DNA of 12,596 bases from Spirochaetota bacterium (GCA_023421875.1 JAEZSM010000075.1:1-12596); one strand, 5' to 3'. Counted from the first letter of the stretch, positions 1 through 7,501 are shown. The notes: a model not told the origin generated them from the sequence alone. Program-made: numbers and translations.

Positions 1-1
1 G

Positions 2-994
2 CCCTTGGAAACCGGAAATGAAGCCGAAGCGGCCACGCTGCTGACCGGCATTCGAAGGCTGGAGTCCGTAGGCTGCCAACTTCTCCGCTTCGCCGTGCCC
101 GACGATGCTCAGGCCCGGGCTCTCGGCATTCTGGCAACCTTGAGCGCCATGCCCCTGGTGGCGGACATTCATTTCGACTGGCGCCTTGCCCTTCGCTGCA
201 TGGACTATCCGGTGGCGAAAATACGGATAAATCCCGGCAACATCGGCGCCCGGTGGAAGGTAAAGGAAGTAGCCGACAAGGCAAGAGAGCGGGGAGTAGC
301 CATACGCATAGGGGTAAACGCAGGCTCGCTGCCCGAAGACCTCAGGGATTCCGAGGACATTGCCCAAGCCTGTGTCACCGCAGCCGAGCGGGAGATCGGC
401 TATTTCGACGAACTGGGATTTTCCGACCTCGTGGTATCGATGAAGCTCAACGACCCGTCGGATGTTGAGCGCGCCAACAGGATTTTCGCCGCTAAATATC
501 CCCAGCCACTCCATCTGGGGGTTACCGAAGCGGGACCTCTGATAAGCGGTGTCGTGCGCAACACCGCGGCCCTCGTACCCCTGCTCAGGGATCGGATCGG
601 CGCTACCTTGAGGGTCTCGCTATCCGATTCCATGGAGGCGGAAGTCCTGGCCGCCAGGGAGATTCTCGCCTGCACAGGGGCCGCAGCCAAGGGCGTGCGT
701 ATCGTATCCTGCCCGCGCTGCGGCAGGGCTTCCTTCGACACCCACGCATTTTTAAGCCGGTGGAGCGAGCGGCTCTACGCCATCGATGTTCCGGTGGAGA
801 TCGCGGTTATGGGCTGCGTGGTCAACGGACCGGGCGAGGCCAGACGGGCCGACCTGGGCATAACGGGAGCAGGGGATTCGGTGCTCATATTCCGCAGGGG
901 GGCCATCGTTGCCAGAGAAAAAATAGACCAAGCCGATTCGGTATTCGAGGAAGCGCTCCGCACGATTATCGATGAGGAGCGGTCGAAGCGATAG
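2..994 (+). CDS. ispG: 4-hydroxy-3-methylbut-2-enyl diphosphate synthase IspG, 5' end missing
   Basis: IspG (GcpE) reductively opens methylerythritol cyclodiphosphate to HMBPP, the next-to-last step of the MEP isoprenoid pathway, using a [4Fe-4S] cluster. Numbering from the TTG at base 5, the cluster ligands are all visible: CPRC (Cys236, Cys239), then GCVVNGPGE (Cys271, Glu278). The spacings of 3, 35 and 7 match those known for the E. coli enzyme. The TIM-barrel part is seen in VADIHFDWRLAL, KIRINPGNIG and IRIGVNAGSL. The frame stays open to the left edge, and the family has an N-terminal stretch with a VQSM-type motif before this point, so the true start lies upstream and the TTG is not it. 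The plant-type insert domain is absent, so this is the short bacterial form. The gene converges on the ArsR-type gene with a 21-base gap and no clear terminator. Confidence 0.95.
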   Translation, partial: PLETGNEAEAATLLTGIRRLESVGCQLLRFAVPDDAQARALGILATLSAMPLVADIHFDWRLALRCMDYPVAKIRINPGNIGARWKVKEVADKARERGVAIRIGVNAGSLPEDLRDSEDIAQACVTAAEREIGYFDELGFSDLVVSMKLNDPSDVERANRIFAAKYPQPLHLGVTEAGPLISGVVRNTAALVPLLRDRIGATLRVSLSDSMEAEVLAAREILACTGAAAKGVRIVSCPRCGRASFDTHAFLSRWSERLYAIDVPVEIAVMGCVVNGPGEARRADLGITGAGDSVLIFRRGAIVAREKIDQADSVFEEALRTIIDEERSKR

Positions 995-1015
995 TATTAT
1001 TACTCGTTTTGACTT

Positions 1016-1354
1016 TCAGTCTGCGGAGATGGGTGCTTCATCCTTAATCTTGCATAAAATGGAATTGATAAGTTCCTTTATGAAGGGATCGATGATCGAG
1101 TAGACCCTTCTCGTCTTGTGGACCTCCGAGGATACGATACCTGTTTTTTTAAGTATTGCCAGGTGCTGGCTGATAACCGGCTGAGGCTGGTTGAGACAGC
1201 GCCAGAGGTCTCCGACGCAGGGAACATCCTGATGCTCGATAAGGCAAAGAATCTTCAGGCGAACTGGGTGACCGACGGCTTTGAACTTGGCTGAATAGGG
1301 TTCCAAGAGTTCCTCTCTGCATGCCGAAGCAACAACGTCCTTCATGTCGTCCAT
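1016..1354 (-). CDS. ArsR/SmtB-family winged-helix transcriptional regulator
   Basis: This 112-residue protein looks like a small dimeric DNA-binding repressor of the ArsR/SmtB type. The sequence shows the family core: FKAVGHPVRLKIL (helix before the HTH), CVGDLWRCL, the recognition region QPVISQHLAILKKTGIV, and a wing ending in RRVYSI. I chose the ATG at 1354 because AGTAGGA lies just upstream of it; a TTG at 1381 in the same frame would add nine residues. Cysteines occur at 12, 37, 46 and 53. Cys46 and Cys53 flank the helix where ArsR itself carries its CxCxxC arsenite site, but that exact pattern is absent, so a metal or thiol signal is possible but not shown. It follows the pseudo-receiver gene on the same strand after 68 bases that hold a repeat (1396-1414) and a weak promoter-like pair (TTGCAT, 17 bases, CATAGT). 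The target and ligand are unknown. Confidence 0.85.
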   Translation of the reverse strand: MDDMKDVVASACREELLEPYSAKFKAVGHPVRLKILCLIEHQDVPCVGDLWRCLNQPQPVISQHLAILKKTGIVSSEVHKTRRVYSIIDPFIKELINSILCKIKDEAPISAD

Positions 1355-1395
1355 AGTATTCCTACTTATTTTAGTTTTCAAGCCAAACTATGTCG

Positions 1396-1414
1396 TATAT
1401 GCAGAATATATGCA
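1396..1414. repeat. AT-rich repeat upstream of the ArsR-type gene, possible operator
   Basis: TATATGCA occurs twice, at 1396-1403 and 1407-1414, spaced 11 bases start to start, which is about one helical turn. The same stretch also reads as an inverted repeat, TATAT-GCAGA-ATATA (1396-1410). It lies about 40-60 bases before the regulator start and overlaps a weak promoter-like pair. ArsR/SmtB operators are often short AT-rich inverted repeats, so autoregulation is a fair guess, but nothing here proves it. Confidence 0.35.
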
Positions 1415-1422
1415 AGCTCGTA

Positions 1423-1929
1423 TCAAAGATTACCCGCTTTTACCGATGAGGATTTCCCTGCAGCGCTGATAAGCCCGGACAAGCTGCGACCGGATGCTGG
1501 GACTGCGGCGGGAACAGGCGCCGAGGCGGAATCTTCACGGCTTAGCCGTGAGATTCTGCCGGGAGAGAGTAGTGCCGAGAGCGCTTTCGACGCCTCCTCG
1601 GAGAGCGCCGAACCTGTGCCGCGCCCTGTCGGCTCGTAGAGAATGCTGACATTCGGCCAGGCCGCGGGGATGCCCATGGACTCGGCGAGGAAGAGAACGA
1701 TCCGGACGGTTTTGAGGGTTTTCGAACATAAAAGCTGGGATGCCAGGACCTCCCAATGGAGGGGAAAGTCCAGGCCGCGGATGATTATGAGTTCGGGCCG
1801 CAACTCGGGCAAATTGTCCGCCAGTTTGACCGGATCCCTGTAACGGATGACACTGTACTTGTGGAGCCGGGATCGGTGGGCGACGCTGCGGTAGAATGCG
1901 TCGTCCTCGGATAAAATTATGGCAAACAT
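1423..1929 (-). CDS. Receiver-like (CheY-fold) protein without the phosphorylation site
   Basis: I do not recognise a named family. The first 120 or so residues of this 168-residue protein read like a response-regulator receiver: FAIILSEDDAF resembles strand 1 with its acidic pair (Asp9, Asp10), PELIIIRGLDFP resembles strand 3, and VRIVLFLAES resembles strand 4. The residue that should be the phosphorylated Asp is Arg51, the usual Thr/Ser after strand 4 is missing, and the late Lys is replaced in SILYEP. The tail, from about residue 130, is rich in Ala, Ser and Pro and is probably disordered. I chose the ATG at 1929 because a TATAAT sits at 1972-1977, between it and the alternative GTG at 2001. 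The GTG start would add 24 residues and has its own GAGGG upstream. It is divergent from mfd and upstream of the ArsR-type gene. The fold call is an inference from pattern. Confidence 0.7.
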   Translation of the reverse strand: MFAIILSEDDAFYRSVAHRSRLHKYSVIRYRDPVKLADNLPELRPELIIIRGLDFPLHWEVLASQLLCSKTLKTVRIVLFLAESMGIPAAWPNVSILYEPTGRGTGSALSEEASKALSALLSPGRISRLSREDSASAPVPAAVPASGRSLSGLISAAGKSSSVKAGNL

Positions 1930-1950
1930 TATCTGCTGGAGCCTCGCTGA

Positions 1951-1979
1951 TGGAATAAAAAGCTTGTGGAGATTATACT
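1951..1979 (+). promoter_or_regulatory. Candidate mfd promoter
   Basis: TATACT (1974-1979) is a good -10 box. The matching -35 position, 17 bases upstream, is only TGGAAT (1951-1956). Transcription would start near 1986, giving a leader of about 50 bases before the mfd ATG. The -10 overlaps a minus-strand TATAAT. Confidence 0.35.
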
Positions 1980-1999
1980 CACTAATCTGCGGCTGCGAC
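1972..1999 (-). promoter_or_regulatory. Candidate promoter of the pseudo-receiver gene
   Basis: On the minus strand a perfect TATAAT lies at 1972-1977, with a weak -35, GTCGCA (1994-1999), 16 bases upstream. Transcription would start near 1965, upstream of the ATG at 1929 but downstream of the GTG at 2001, so it favours the ATG as the start. The ArsR-type gene may be co-transcribed from here. Confidence 0.4.
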
Positions 2000-2038
2000 A
2001 CCGCCCGCCCTCAGGCAAATAGGCTAGGAAAGAATACG

Positions 2039-5000
2039 ATGGACAGAAGAGAACCGCAAGTACTTACAGATGCTTTGCTGCGATTTGATCCGTATAGGTC
2101 TCTTGAGCGGCAGATTCTCGCGGGAAGCTACCCCGTAGAACTGCAGGAGGCCGAGCCGGCGTTCCTGGCATTTCTTACGGCGCTACTGACGAAGCGGTTA
2201 AAATCCTCGCTACTCATCGTTACGCCCAGCGACAGGGAAGCCGAAGACTTCAGTCTGGACCTGGAATTCTTCGGCATCGGCTCGAGGCTTCTGCCCTGGT
2301 GGAAAACAGCGGCATACCGGCCTGCGGCGGTGCGCTCCAAGGTTTTCGGCGACAGGGCATCGGTGCTTGCCGATCTCTGCCAGGGCGATGCGAGAATACT
2401 TGTGGCCAGCCACAGAGCCCTGGTTACCCCGGTTCCGCCCAGGGATTACTTTGCTTCCAAGCTGCGCCCCCTCGAAAAAGGCGCTAGCGCCGACCCAGGA
2501 GAAATCGCCGATACCTTGGCTAGCTACGGCTATCTCAGGGTGCCCCGGGTAGCCCTGCCCGGCGAGTTCGCCCAGCGAGGCGAGGTGATAGATCTTTTCA
2601 TGCCCGGAGACGACCAGGCGATCCGCATTCATCTGGATTACGATAAAATTGCCAGGATCACGAGCTTCGATCCGGAGATTCAGTCCGGAGGCCGTGAACG
2701 AGGCGCGTGCCTTTTGCGGCCGCTCAAGGAAATAATCTGGGATTCCTCCATGGCTTCGGCGCTGGCGCAGAAGGCCGAAACCCTTCCCGGCTGTTCTGGC
2801 CGCATGGAAGGGATTAGAGAAGCCATCTCCCAGGAGGGCGAGTATCAGGGCGAGGAAGCCTGGTACGGTCTGGCCTTCGATCGAATGCATTCGGTCATCG
2901 ATTACATGGATGCATCGACCATCGTCCTTGCCATTAACCGTGAACGGCTGGATGCCCAGGATGAATCCCTGCGAAAGGAATTTGCGGGGATGTACAGGCC
3001 TGCCCTGCGGGAAGCTCCCGTTCCCCCGCCGGAACGATCCTGCCTTTCCTTCGCATCCCTTCGCGACAGCGCGCCCAGGCTCATCAGCAGCTTCGCCCTC
3101 AAGGACAGCAGACAGGCCCAGCGGCTTAAGATGGGCTCGGAGCCGCCACGCTCCTTCTTCGGAAACCTGCGGTATTTCAAGGAAGATTTGACCAATTTCC
3201 AAGCCCTGGGCCTCAGGACCTGCATCGTGGCTTCGTCGGAGGTACAGACCGAGCGAATAAAAAGCCTTCTGCCCGAATTTGAGGTAGAGTTTTTCACCGG
3301 CTACCTTTCCGCCGGCTTTTCCCTGCCCGGCATAAAACTCAGAATTGTCCAGGAAGGAGAGATATTTGGGCGGCGGAAACGGGTACCCAAGAGCCTCGGC
3401 CAGGCCCGCAGCTCTGTCATCGACAGCTTTGTAGAACTGTCTCCCGGCGATTACGTGGTGCATGTGAACTACGGAATCGGGCGCTTTTCCAGTATCGAGC
3501 GCATGAGAGTACTGGGCAACGAGCGTGACTACATAAAGATCGAATACGCCGATGCCGAAACCGTCTTTGTCCCCATCGAGCAGGCCAACCTGGTTCAACG
3601 CTACATAGGCAATGAGGGAGAGTCTCCAAGACTGGACAAGCTTGGCTCGAAATCTTGGGAGAGCCGAAAATCCAAGGTCAGAAAATCGGTGGAAGCCCTG
3701 GCCGAGCGGCTGATCCGCATCTACGCCCGGAGGAAGACCGCAAAAGGCTTTGCCTTTCCGCCTGACGGCGAATGGCAAGCCGAGTTTGAAGCTTCGTTTC
3801 CGCACCAGGAAACACTGGACCAGCTTCGCTGCGTGGACGAGATTAAGCGCGATATGGAGCAGCCACGGCCTATGGACAGGCTCGTCTGCGGCGACGTGGG
3901 CTACGGCAAGACCGAGGTAGCCCTGCGCGCCTGCTTCAAGGCCATGGCTTCGGGCAAACAGGTAGCCTTCCTGGCTCCCACCACAATCTTGGCTGAACAG
4001 CACTTCGAGAACTTCGAAGAACGCCTGAGGGATTACCCTGTAAAAACCGCCATGCTCTCCCGGCTTGTGGAAAAAAAGAAACAGCGGCAGGTTTTAACCG
4101 GCCTTGCCGAGGGCAGCGTCGATTTGGTAGTGGGTACCCACAGGATCCTGCAGAAGGACCTCCGGTTCAAGGATCTCGGCCTTCTGGTGATCGACGAGGA
4201 ACAGCGCTTTGGGGTGAAGGATAAAGAACGCCTGAAGGAGATGAAGGCGGGGATCGACTGCCTTACCCTTACCGCCACCCCCATACCCAGGACCCTCCAC
4301 ATGTCCATGCTCAAGATTCGGGACATGTCCATACTCCAGACCCCCCCGGAGCAGCGGCAGCCCATCCAGACCTATGTGGAGGAATTCAATCCAGAAGTCA
4401 TAGCCAAGGCTATCCACAACGAGCTGGAGCGGGGTGGGCAGGTTTTCTACCTGCATAACCGCATAGAGAGTCTGCCCGAAGTGGAGAGCTTTTTGCGCAC
4501 CCTTGTCCCCGAAGCCCTCACCGAGACAGCCCATGGGCAGATGAATCCCGGTGAGCTCGAGGATATAATGCACCGCTTCATCCATGGGGCATTCCATGTC
4601 CTGGTCTCCACCACCATTATCGAGAACGGGATCGACATTCCCAACGTCAATACCATTATTATCGACAGGGCCGATTTTTACGGAATCTCACAGCTGTACC
4701 AGCTCAGGGGAAGGGTGGGGCGCTCCGACCGGCAGGCCTATGCCTATCTTCTCTATCCCGACCGCCGGGCACTGAGCGAAATAGCCATGAAACGGCTTCA
4801 GATCATCTCCGATTTCACCGAGCTCGGCTCGGGCTTCAAGATTGCCATGAAGGATCTGGAAGTCCGGGGGGCCGGCAATCTCCTGGGCAGGGAACAGTCG
4901 GGCGATATCTACGCCGTCGGCTTCGACCTCTACCTCAAGCTTCTGGACGATGCGGTGAGCGCCCTGTCGGGAGCCGAGCTGCAGGAGGAGGAGCCCTATC

Positions 5001-5428
5001 TAGAGCTGGAGTACACAGGCTACATTCCCGACGACTATATCGCGATGCCCATGATCAAGATGGAGGTCTACAAGAAAATTGCCTCCATTTATCGCCAAGA
5101 AGAACTGGACGGACTCCAGGTGGAGCTGGAGGGGCGTTTCGGGCCGCTTCCGGACGAACTGCTCTCGCTGCTGTCCCTCGCGGAGATCAGGATTCTCTGT
5201 CGCAGGCTGTCGGTTTCCACCCTCAAGGAACGCTCAGGCACGGTCACTGTGGAGTTCTCCAAGGTTTCGAAGATCTCTGTGGAGCGGCTTCTGCGCCTTA
5301 TCAGGGAATCTCACGGCCTGGTGCGGCTGGATCCCAAAAAGGCCAATGCCATCGTGCTCCACACCAAGGCCATAGGGCTCAGGGAAAAAAGCGAATTCAT
5401 ACGGGAGCGCCTGGCCTCCCTGGCATAG
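2039..5428 (+). CDS. mfd: Transcription-repair coupling factor Mfd
   Basis: Mfd is a DNA translocase that pushes RNA polymerase off DNA lesions and recruits UvrA to start excision repair of the transcribed strand. The 1129-residue length fits the family (E. coli 1148). Domains in order: a UvrB-like N-terminal module (to about residue 340); the RNA-polymerase-interacting CarD-like domain (about 460-525, with PGDYVVHVNYGIGRF); and the RecG-like translocase, with Walker A GDVGYGKT (618-625), DEEQ box (719-722), TATP (745-748) and RGRVGR (890-895). The C-terminal TRCF domain follows. I chose the ATG at 2039 because AGGAAAG (2026-2032) sits 6 bases upstream; the frame stays open further left but the extra residues look unlike the family. 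It is divergent from the pseudo-receiver gene and converges on the RsmI-like gene. All key motifs are intact. Confidence 0.97.
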   Translation: MDRREPQVLTDALLRFDPYRSLERQILAGSYPVELQEAEPAFLAFLTALLTKRLKSSLLIVTPSDREAEDFSLDLEFFGIGSRLLPWWKTAAYRPAAVRSKVFGDRASVLADLCQGDARILVASHRALVTPVPPRDYFASKLRPLEKGASADPGEIADTLASYGYLRVPRVALPGEFAQRGEVIDLFMPGDDQAIRIHLDYDKIARITSFDPEIQSGGRERGACLLRPLKEIIWDSSMASALAQKAETLPGCSGRMEGIREAISQEGEYQGEEAWYGLAFDRMHSVIDYMDASTIVLAINRERLDAQDESLRKEFAGMYRPALREAPVPPPERSCLSFASLRDSAPRLISSFALKDSRQAQRLKMGSEPPRSFFGNLRYFKEDLTNFQALGLRTCIVASSEVQTERIKSLLPEFEVEFFTGYLSAGFSLPGIKLRIVQEGEIFGRRKRVPKSLGQARSSVIDSFVELSPGDYVVHVNYGIGRFSSIERMRVLGNERDYIKIEYADAETVFVPIEQANLVQRYIGNEGESPRLDKLGSKSWESRKSKVRKSVEALAERLIRIYARRKTAKGFAFPPDGEWQAEFEASFPHQETLDQLRCVDEIKRDMEQPRPMDRLVCGDVGYGKTEVALRACFKAMASGKQVAFLAPTTILAEQHFENFEERLRDYPVKTAMLSRLVEKKKQRQVLTGLAEGSVDLVVGTHRILQKDLRFKDLGLLVIDEEQRFGVKDKERLKEMKAGIDCLTLTATPIPRTLHMSMLKIRDMSILQTPPEQRQPIQTYVEEFNPEVIAKAIHNELERGGQVFYLHNRIESLPEVESFLRTLVPEALTETAHGQMNPGELEDIMHRFIHGAFHVLVSTTIIENGIDIPNVNTIIIDRADFYGISQLYQLRGRVGRSDRQAYAYLLYPDRRALSEIAMKRLQIISDFTELGSGFKIAMKDLEVRGAGNLLGREQSGDIYAVGFDLYLKLLDDAVSALSGAELQEEEPYLELEYTGYIPDDYIAMPMIKMEVYKKIASIYRQEELDGLQVELEGRFGPLPDELLSLLSLAEIRILCRRLSVSTLKERSGTVTVEFSKVSKISVERLLRLIRESHGLVRLDPKKANAIVLHTKAIGLREKSEFIRERLASLA

Positions 5429-5452
5429 ACAGCGTCTGCGCTAGCGACTGTC
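5428..5452. repeat. Imperfect inverted repeat at the mfd / RsmI-like gene junction
   Basis: GACAG (5428-5432) and CTGTC (5448-5452) flank a perfect 8-base palindrome, CGCTAGCG (5439-5446). It covers both stop codons and the 12 bases between the two converging genes, a natural place for a two-way transcription end. There is no T-run on either strand, so a classic intrinsic terminator is not supported. Confidence 0.25.
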
Positions 5453-6202
5453 CGCCGGCCGCAGCCCGGCCTTCCGTCCGATGATGAATATAGCCGGCAC
5501 CTTACCGGGGCCTGCGAACCCGGCGCTTCGCCATTCCGCTACCGGGGCGCTGCGGATCAGCTCCCCGGCTCCGCAGAGATCCGATGCGACGCAGAGCCAG
5601 AGCGATTCGGGCAGCAGGGCTACCAGATCCTTGGTGAGAGATTTATTTCTGTAAGGGGTTTCGATGAACAGCCTGGTTATCCCGTCCTTGAGCGCCGCGC
5701 TGGCCATACGGGTGATGAATGCCCTTCGCTCGCCGCTGTTCTGGGGCATATAGCCCAGAAAGGAAAAGCGCTGGGCTTCCAGCCCCGAGGCTGCAAGCCC
5801 AAGCACGATCGACGAGGGGCCAGAGACCGGGACAATTGTAACACCCTTCGCTCTCGCGAATGCGGCAAAAGCCGCGCCCGGATCGGCGATGCAGGGCATG
5901 CCCGCTTCGGATAAAAATCCACAATCCAGGCCCTGTTCCAGGTCTTCCAACAGAAGAGGCAGTTCAGTTTCCCTGCTGTGCTCGTTCAAAACGCGCAGTC
6001 TGAGCCTAGCCATGGACTCTGCATCCTTGAACCGCGACAACAGCCGTAAAGCGCTACGCTCCGATTCGACCACGAAAGAGTCCAGCGTAGTGTAAAGCTT
6101 TATAGCCATCCCCGGCAGCTGGAGCGCAAGATTTTCCCGGTCCCAGGCTTCTGGGGTATAGGGGATCAAGGGGGCGGGGAGAAGAAAGAGTCTGCCTGTC
6201 AA
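5441..6202 (-). CDS. RsmI-like SAM-dependent methyltransferase (tetrapyrrole methylase family)
   Basis: This 253-residue protein belongs to the tetrapyrrole (corrin/porphyrin) methylase fold, nearest to RsmI, which 2'-O-methylates C1402 of 16S rRNA. Diagnostic motifs are GFLSEAGMPCIADPG (95-109) and PVSGPSSIVLGLAASGL (125-141), followed by FSFLGYMP. It lacks the PTPIGNL-type opening of true RsmI; instead it begins GRLFLLPAPLIPYTPEAW and has LDSFVVESERSALRLL. This resembles the shorter RsmI-like side branch I recall from Bacteroidetes and spirochaetes. I do not assign rsmI, because another copy could do that job. The start is TTG, sharing TTGA with the stop of the FAD-subunit gene, with GAGGA 7 bases upstream; an inner ATG would remove the conserved first strand. 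It is the last gene of the operon. Its link to the hydroxylase is unexplained. Confidence 0.85.
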   Translation of the reverse strand: MTGRLFLLPAPLIPYTPEAWDRENLALQLPGMAIKLYTTLDSFVVESERSALRLLSRFKDAESMARLRLRVLNEHSRETELPLLLEDLEQGLDCGFLSEAGMPCIADPGAAFAAFARAKGVTIVPVSGPSSIVLGLAASGLEAQRFSFLGYMPQNSGERRAFITRMASAALKDGITRLFIETPYRNKSLTKDLVALLPESLWLCVASDLCGAGELIRSAPVAEWRSAGFAGPGKVPAIFIIGRKAGLRPADSR

Positions 6203-7026
6203 AGGAATATCCTCGCGAATACATCCTCCAGGAGGGCGGTGAAGGGTCTGGAATCGAAAATCTCCATTGCTTCGAAGGCGTTCTTGTACTCGGTGACAAG
6301 GGCTCGCACTTCCCGTTTCGGGGTGCTGATCTTCCGTCCTGAAACCGACATTTCCTTGTCCTTGAGTCTGAAAGCCTTTTCCCCCGAGAACACCAGCCTG
6401 AAATCCTCCACCTTATCCCTGGCAATATTGGCCATGCAGACGAACATGGCCGAATCCGATGTTGGGTAGAGGGAATTGCCAAGCTTTCGGTAGTATACAA
6501 AATCATAATTATAGAGAGGGATTCTCAGACGGCTCAGGATGCTGGCGCTAGGAATGAGGGGCCTGGCGTCTTCGCCGCAGAGGTGTCCCACGCTCGCCCA
6601 GCGGGTTCCTGTGGGCGAGCGGAACTCTACCTGGGCGTCCATGCAGCTCAAGAATGGCCAAAGGTCGAGAAAGCGGCTTTTACAGCAGAGATTGCCTCCG
6701 ATGGTGGCGATATTGCGAAGCCCCCGGTTTCCGATGCCTTTGATGACGGCGCCCAAAGGCTCTGGCAGGCTCGCCGGCGCGAGGCTTAGAATTCCGGTAA
6801 AGGTCGTGCAGGATCCCATCTCGATAAACTGCTCCGTCCGGATTGTTTTTCTGAGTTCCTGCACCTTGGCGATCGATGCCACCTGCTCGGGGAGCTGTAG
6901 TATCCTGGAAGGCTGGGATCCGGAAATGTTCGTGCCGCCGGCCAGGATAAGAATGTCCGGGTTTTTTCTCAGCAGGCCCAGAATTTCCTCGACATCCTGG
7001 GGGTAGAATACTTCGCTAAGCTTCAC
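6199..7026 (-). CDS. FAD-binding subunit of a molybdenum hydroxylase (XdhB/CoxM-like)
   Basis: This 275-residue subunit would carry FAD and pass electrons from the iron-sulphur clusters to the final acceptor in a three-subunit xanthine-dehydrogenase-family enzyme. The two FAD loops are visible as AGGTN (29-33) and TIGGN (108-112, within RNIATIGGNL). The C-terminal part, from about residue 170, fits the CO-dehydrogenase flavoprotein C-terminal domain. After TIGGN the family usually has a small-residue and Asp stretch (as in ASPAGD); here it reads CCKSRFLD, a local change close to the FAD site. The length is close to the usual 280-290. The start is GTG at 7026, 11 bases inside the end of the [2Fe-2S] gene, with GAGGA about 9 bases upstream. 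The substrate is unknown. Confidence 0.9.
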   Translation of the reverse strand: MKLSEVFYPQDVEEILGLLRKNPDILILAGGTNISGSQPSRILQLPEQVASIAKVQELRKTIRTEQFIEMGSCTTFTGILSLAPASLPEPLGAVIKGIGNRGLRNIATIGGNLCCKSRFLDLWPFLSCMDAQVEFRSPTGTRWASVGHLCGEDARPLIPSASILSRLRIPLYNYDFVYYRKLGNSLYPTSDSAMFVCMANIARDKVEDFRLVFSGEKAFRLKDKEMSVSGRKISTPKREVRALVTEYKNAFEAMEIFDSRPFTALLEDVFARIFL

Positions 7027-7501
7027 GGTTGAATTTCCTCTTGTTGCGGAGCTCGGCTGCGAGCTTCACCGCCTGGACAAGGCCTATCGGATCGCTGCAG
7101 GGGCATGACACCATATCCAGGGCTTCCAAAATGTCTTCTTCCCCGGGAAGCGGAATCCGGGAGAGCAGATCGAATATCACCATGATTTTTGCGGTTCTGC
7201 AGAAAGGGCAGGGCTGGGTCTGGCTGAGCTCAAAGGCCTTTTCGATATCCTTCACCTCGGGGTTCTTGGCGAGAGCCTCGAAGGTTAGAATCGTAGCCGC
7301 CCTGGCTTTGAACGCAGGAATCAGGCAGGAGTGAACGATACGGCCGTCCATGAATAGTAGGCATTTCCCGCAGCGGCCCTGGAGGCAGTCGGGGCTCAGG
7401 CTAGAAAGCCTGAGTTCCTTTCTGAGCATGTCCACAAGACGATCACCGCTTCTGGATTTTAAGTGGCGCTGGACGCCGTTTACAGTGACATCGATAATCA
7501 T
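7016..7501 (-). CDS. [2Fe-2S] subunit of a molybdenum hydroxylase (XdhC/CoxS-like)
   Basis: This 161-residue subunit would relay electrons through two [2Fe-2S] clusters from the molybdenum site to FAD. The N-terminal ferredoxin-like domain has Cys39, Cys44, Cys47 and Cys59 in the standard C-x4-C-x2-C-x11-C pattern (CLQGRCGKC ... HSC). The C-terminal helical domain keeps Cys98, Cys101, Cys133 and Cys135, but the surroundings differ: the usual CGFCTPG reads CPFCRTA and the usual CRCTG reads CPCSD. The start is clear: ATG at 7501, preceded by GGAGG 4 bases upstream, sharing ATGA with the stop of the large-subunit gene. The reading frame continues further left but that part is the large-subunit gene in another frame. 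Confidence 0.93.
   Translation of the reverse strand: MIIDVTVNGVQRHLKSRSGDRLVDMLRKELRLSSLSPDCLQGRCGKCLLFMDGRIVHSCLIPAFKARAATILTFEALAKNPEVKDIEKAFELSQTQPCPFCRTAKIMVIFDLLSRIPLPGEEDILEALDMVSCPCSDPIGLVQAVKLAAELRNKRKFNREA

Noticed and set aside
995..1015. Terminator between the converging ispG and ArsR-type genes
   Set aside because: The gap is AT-rich and contains TTTT, but I find no stem before it on either strand.
1919..2038. Upstream extension of Mfd by 40 residues
   Set aside because: It would cover the divergent promoter region and begins with residues unlike the family. The ATG at 2039 has a well-placed AGGAAAG.
2210..4003. Long open frame (597 codons) on the minus strand inside mfd
   Set aside because: It lies entirely opposite a conserved, motif-complete mfd and shows no recognisable motif or start signal. 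It is a codon-bias shadow of a GC-rich gene.
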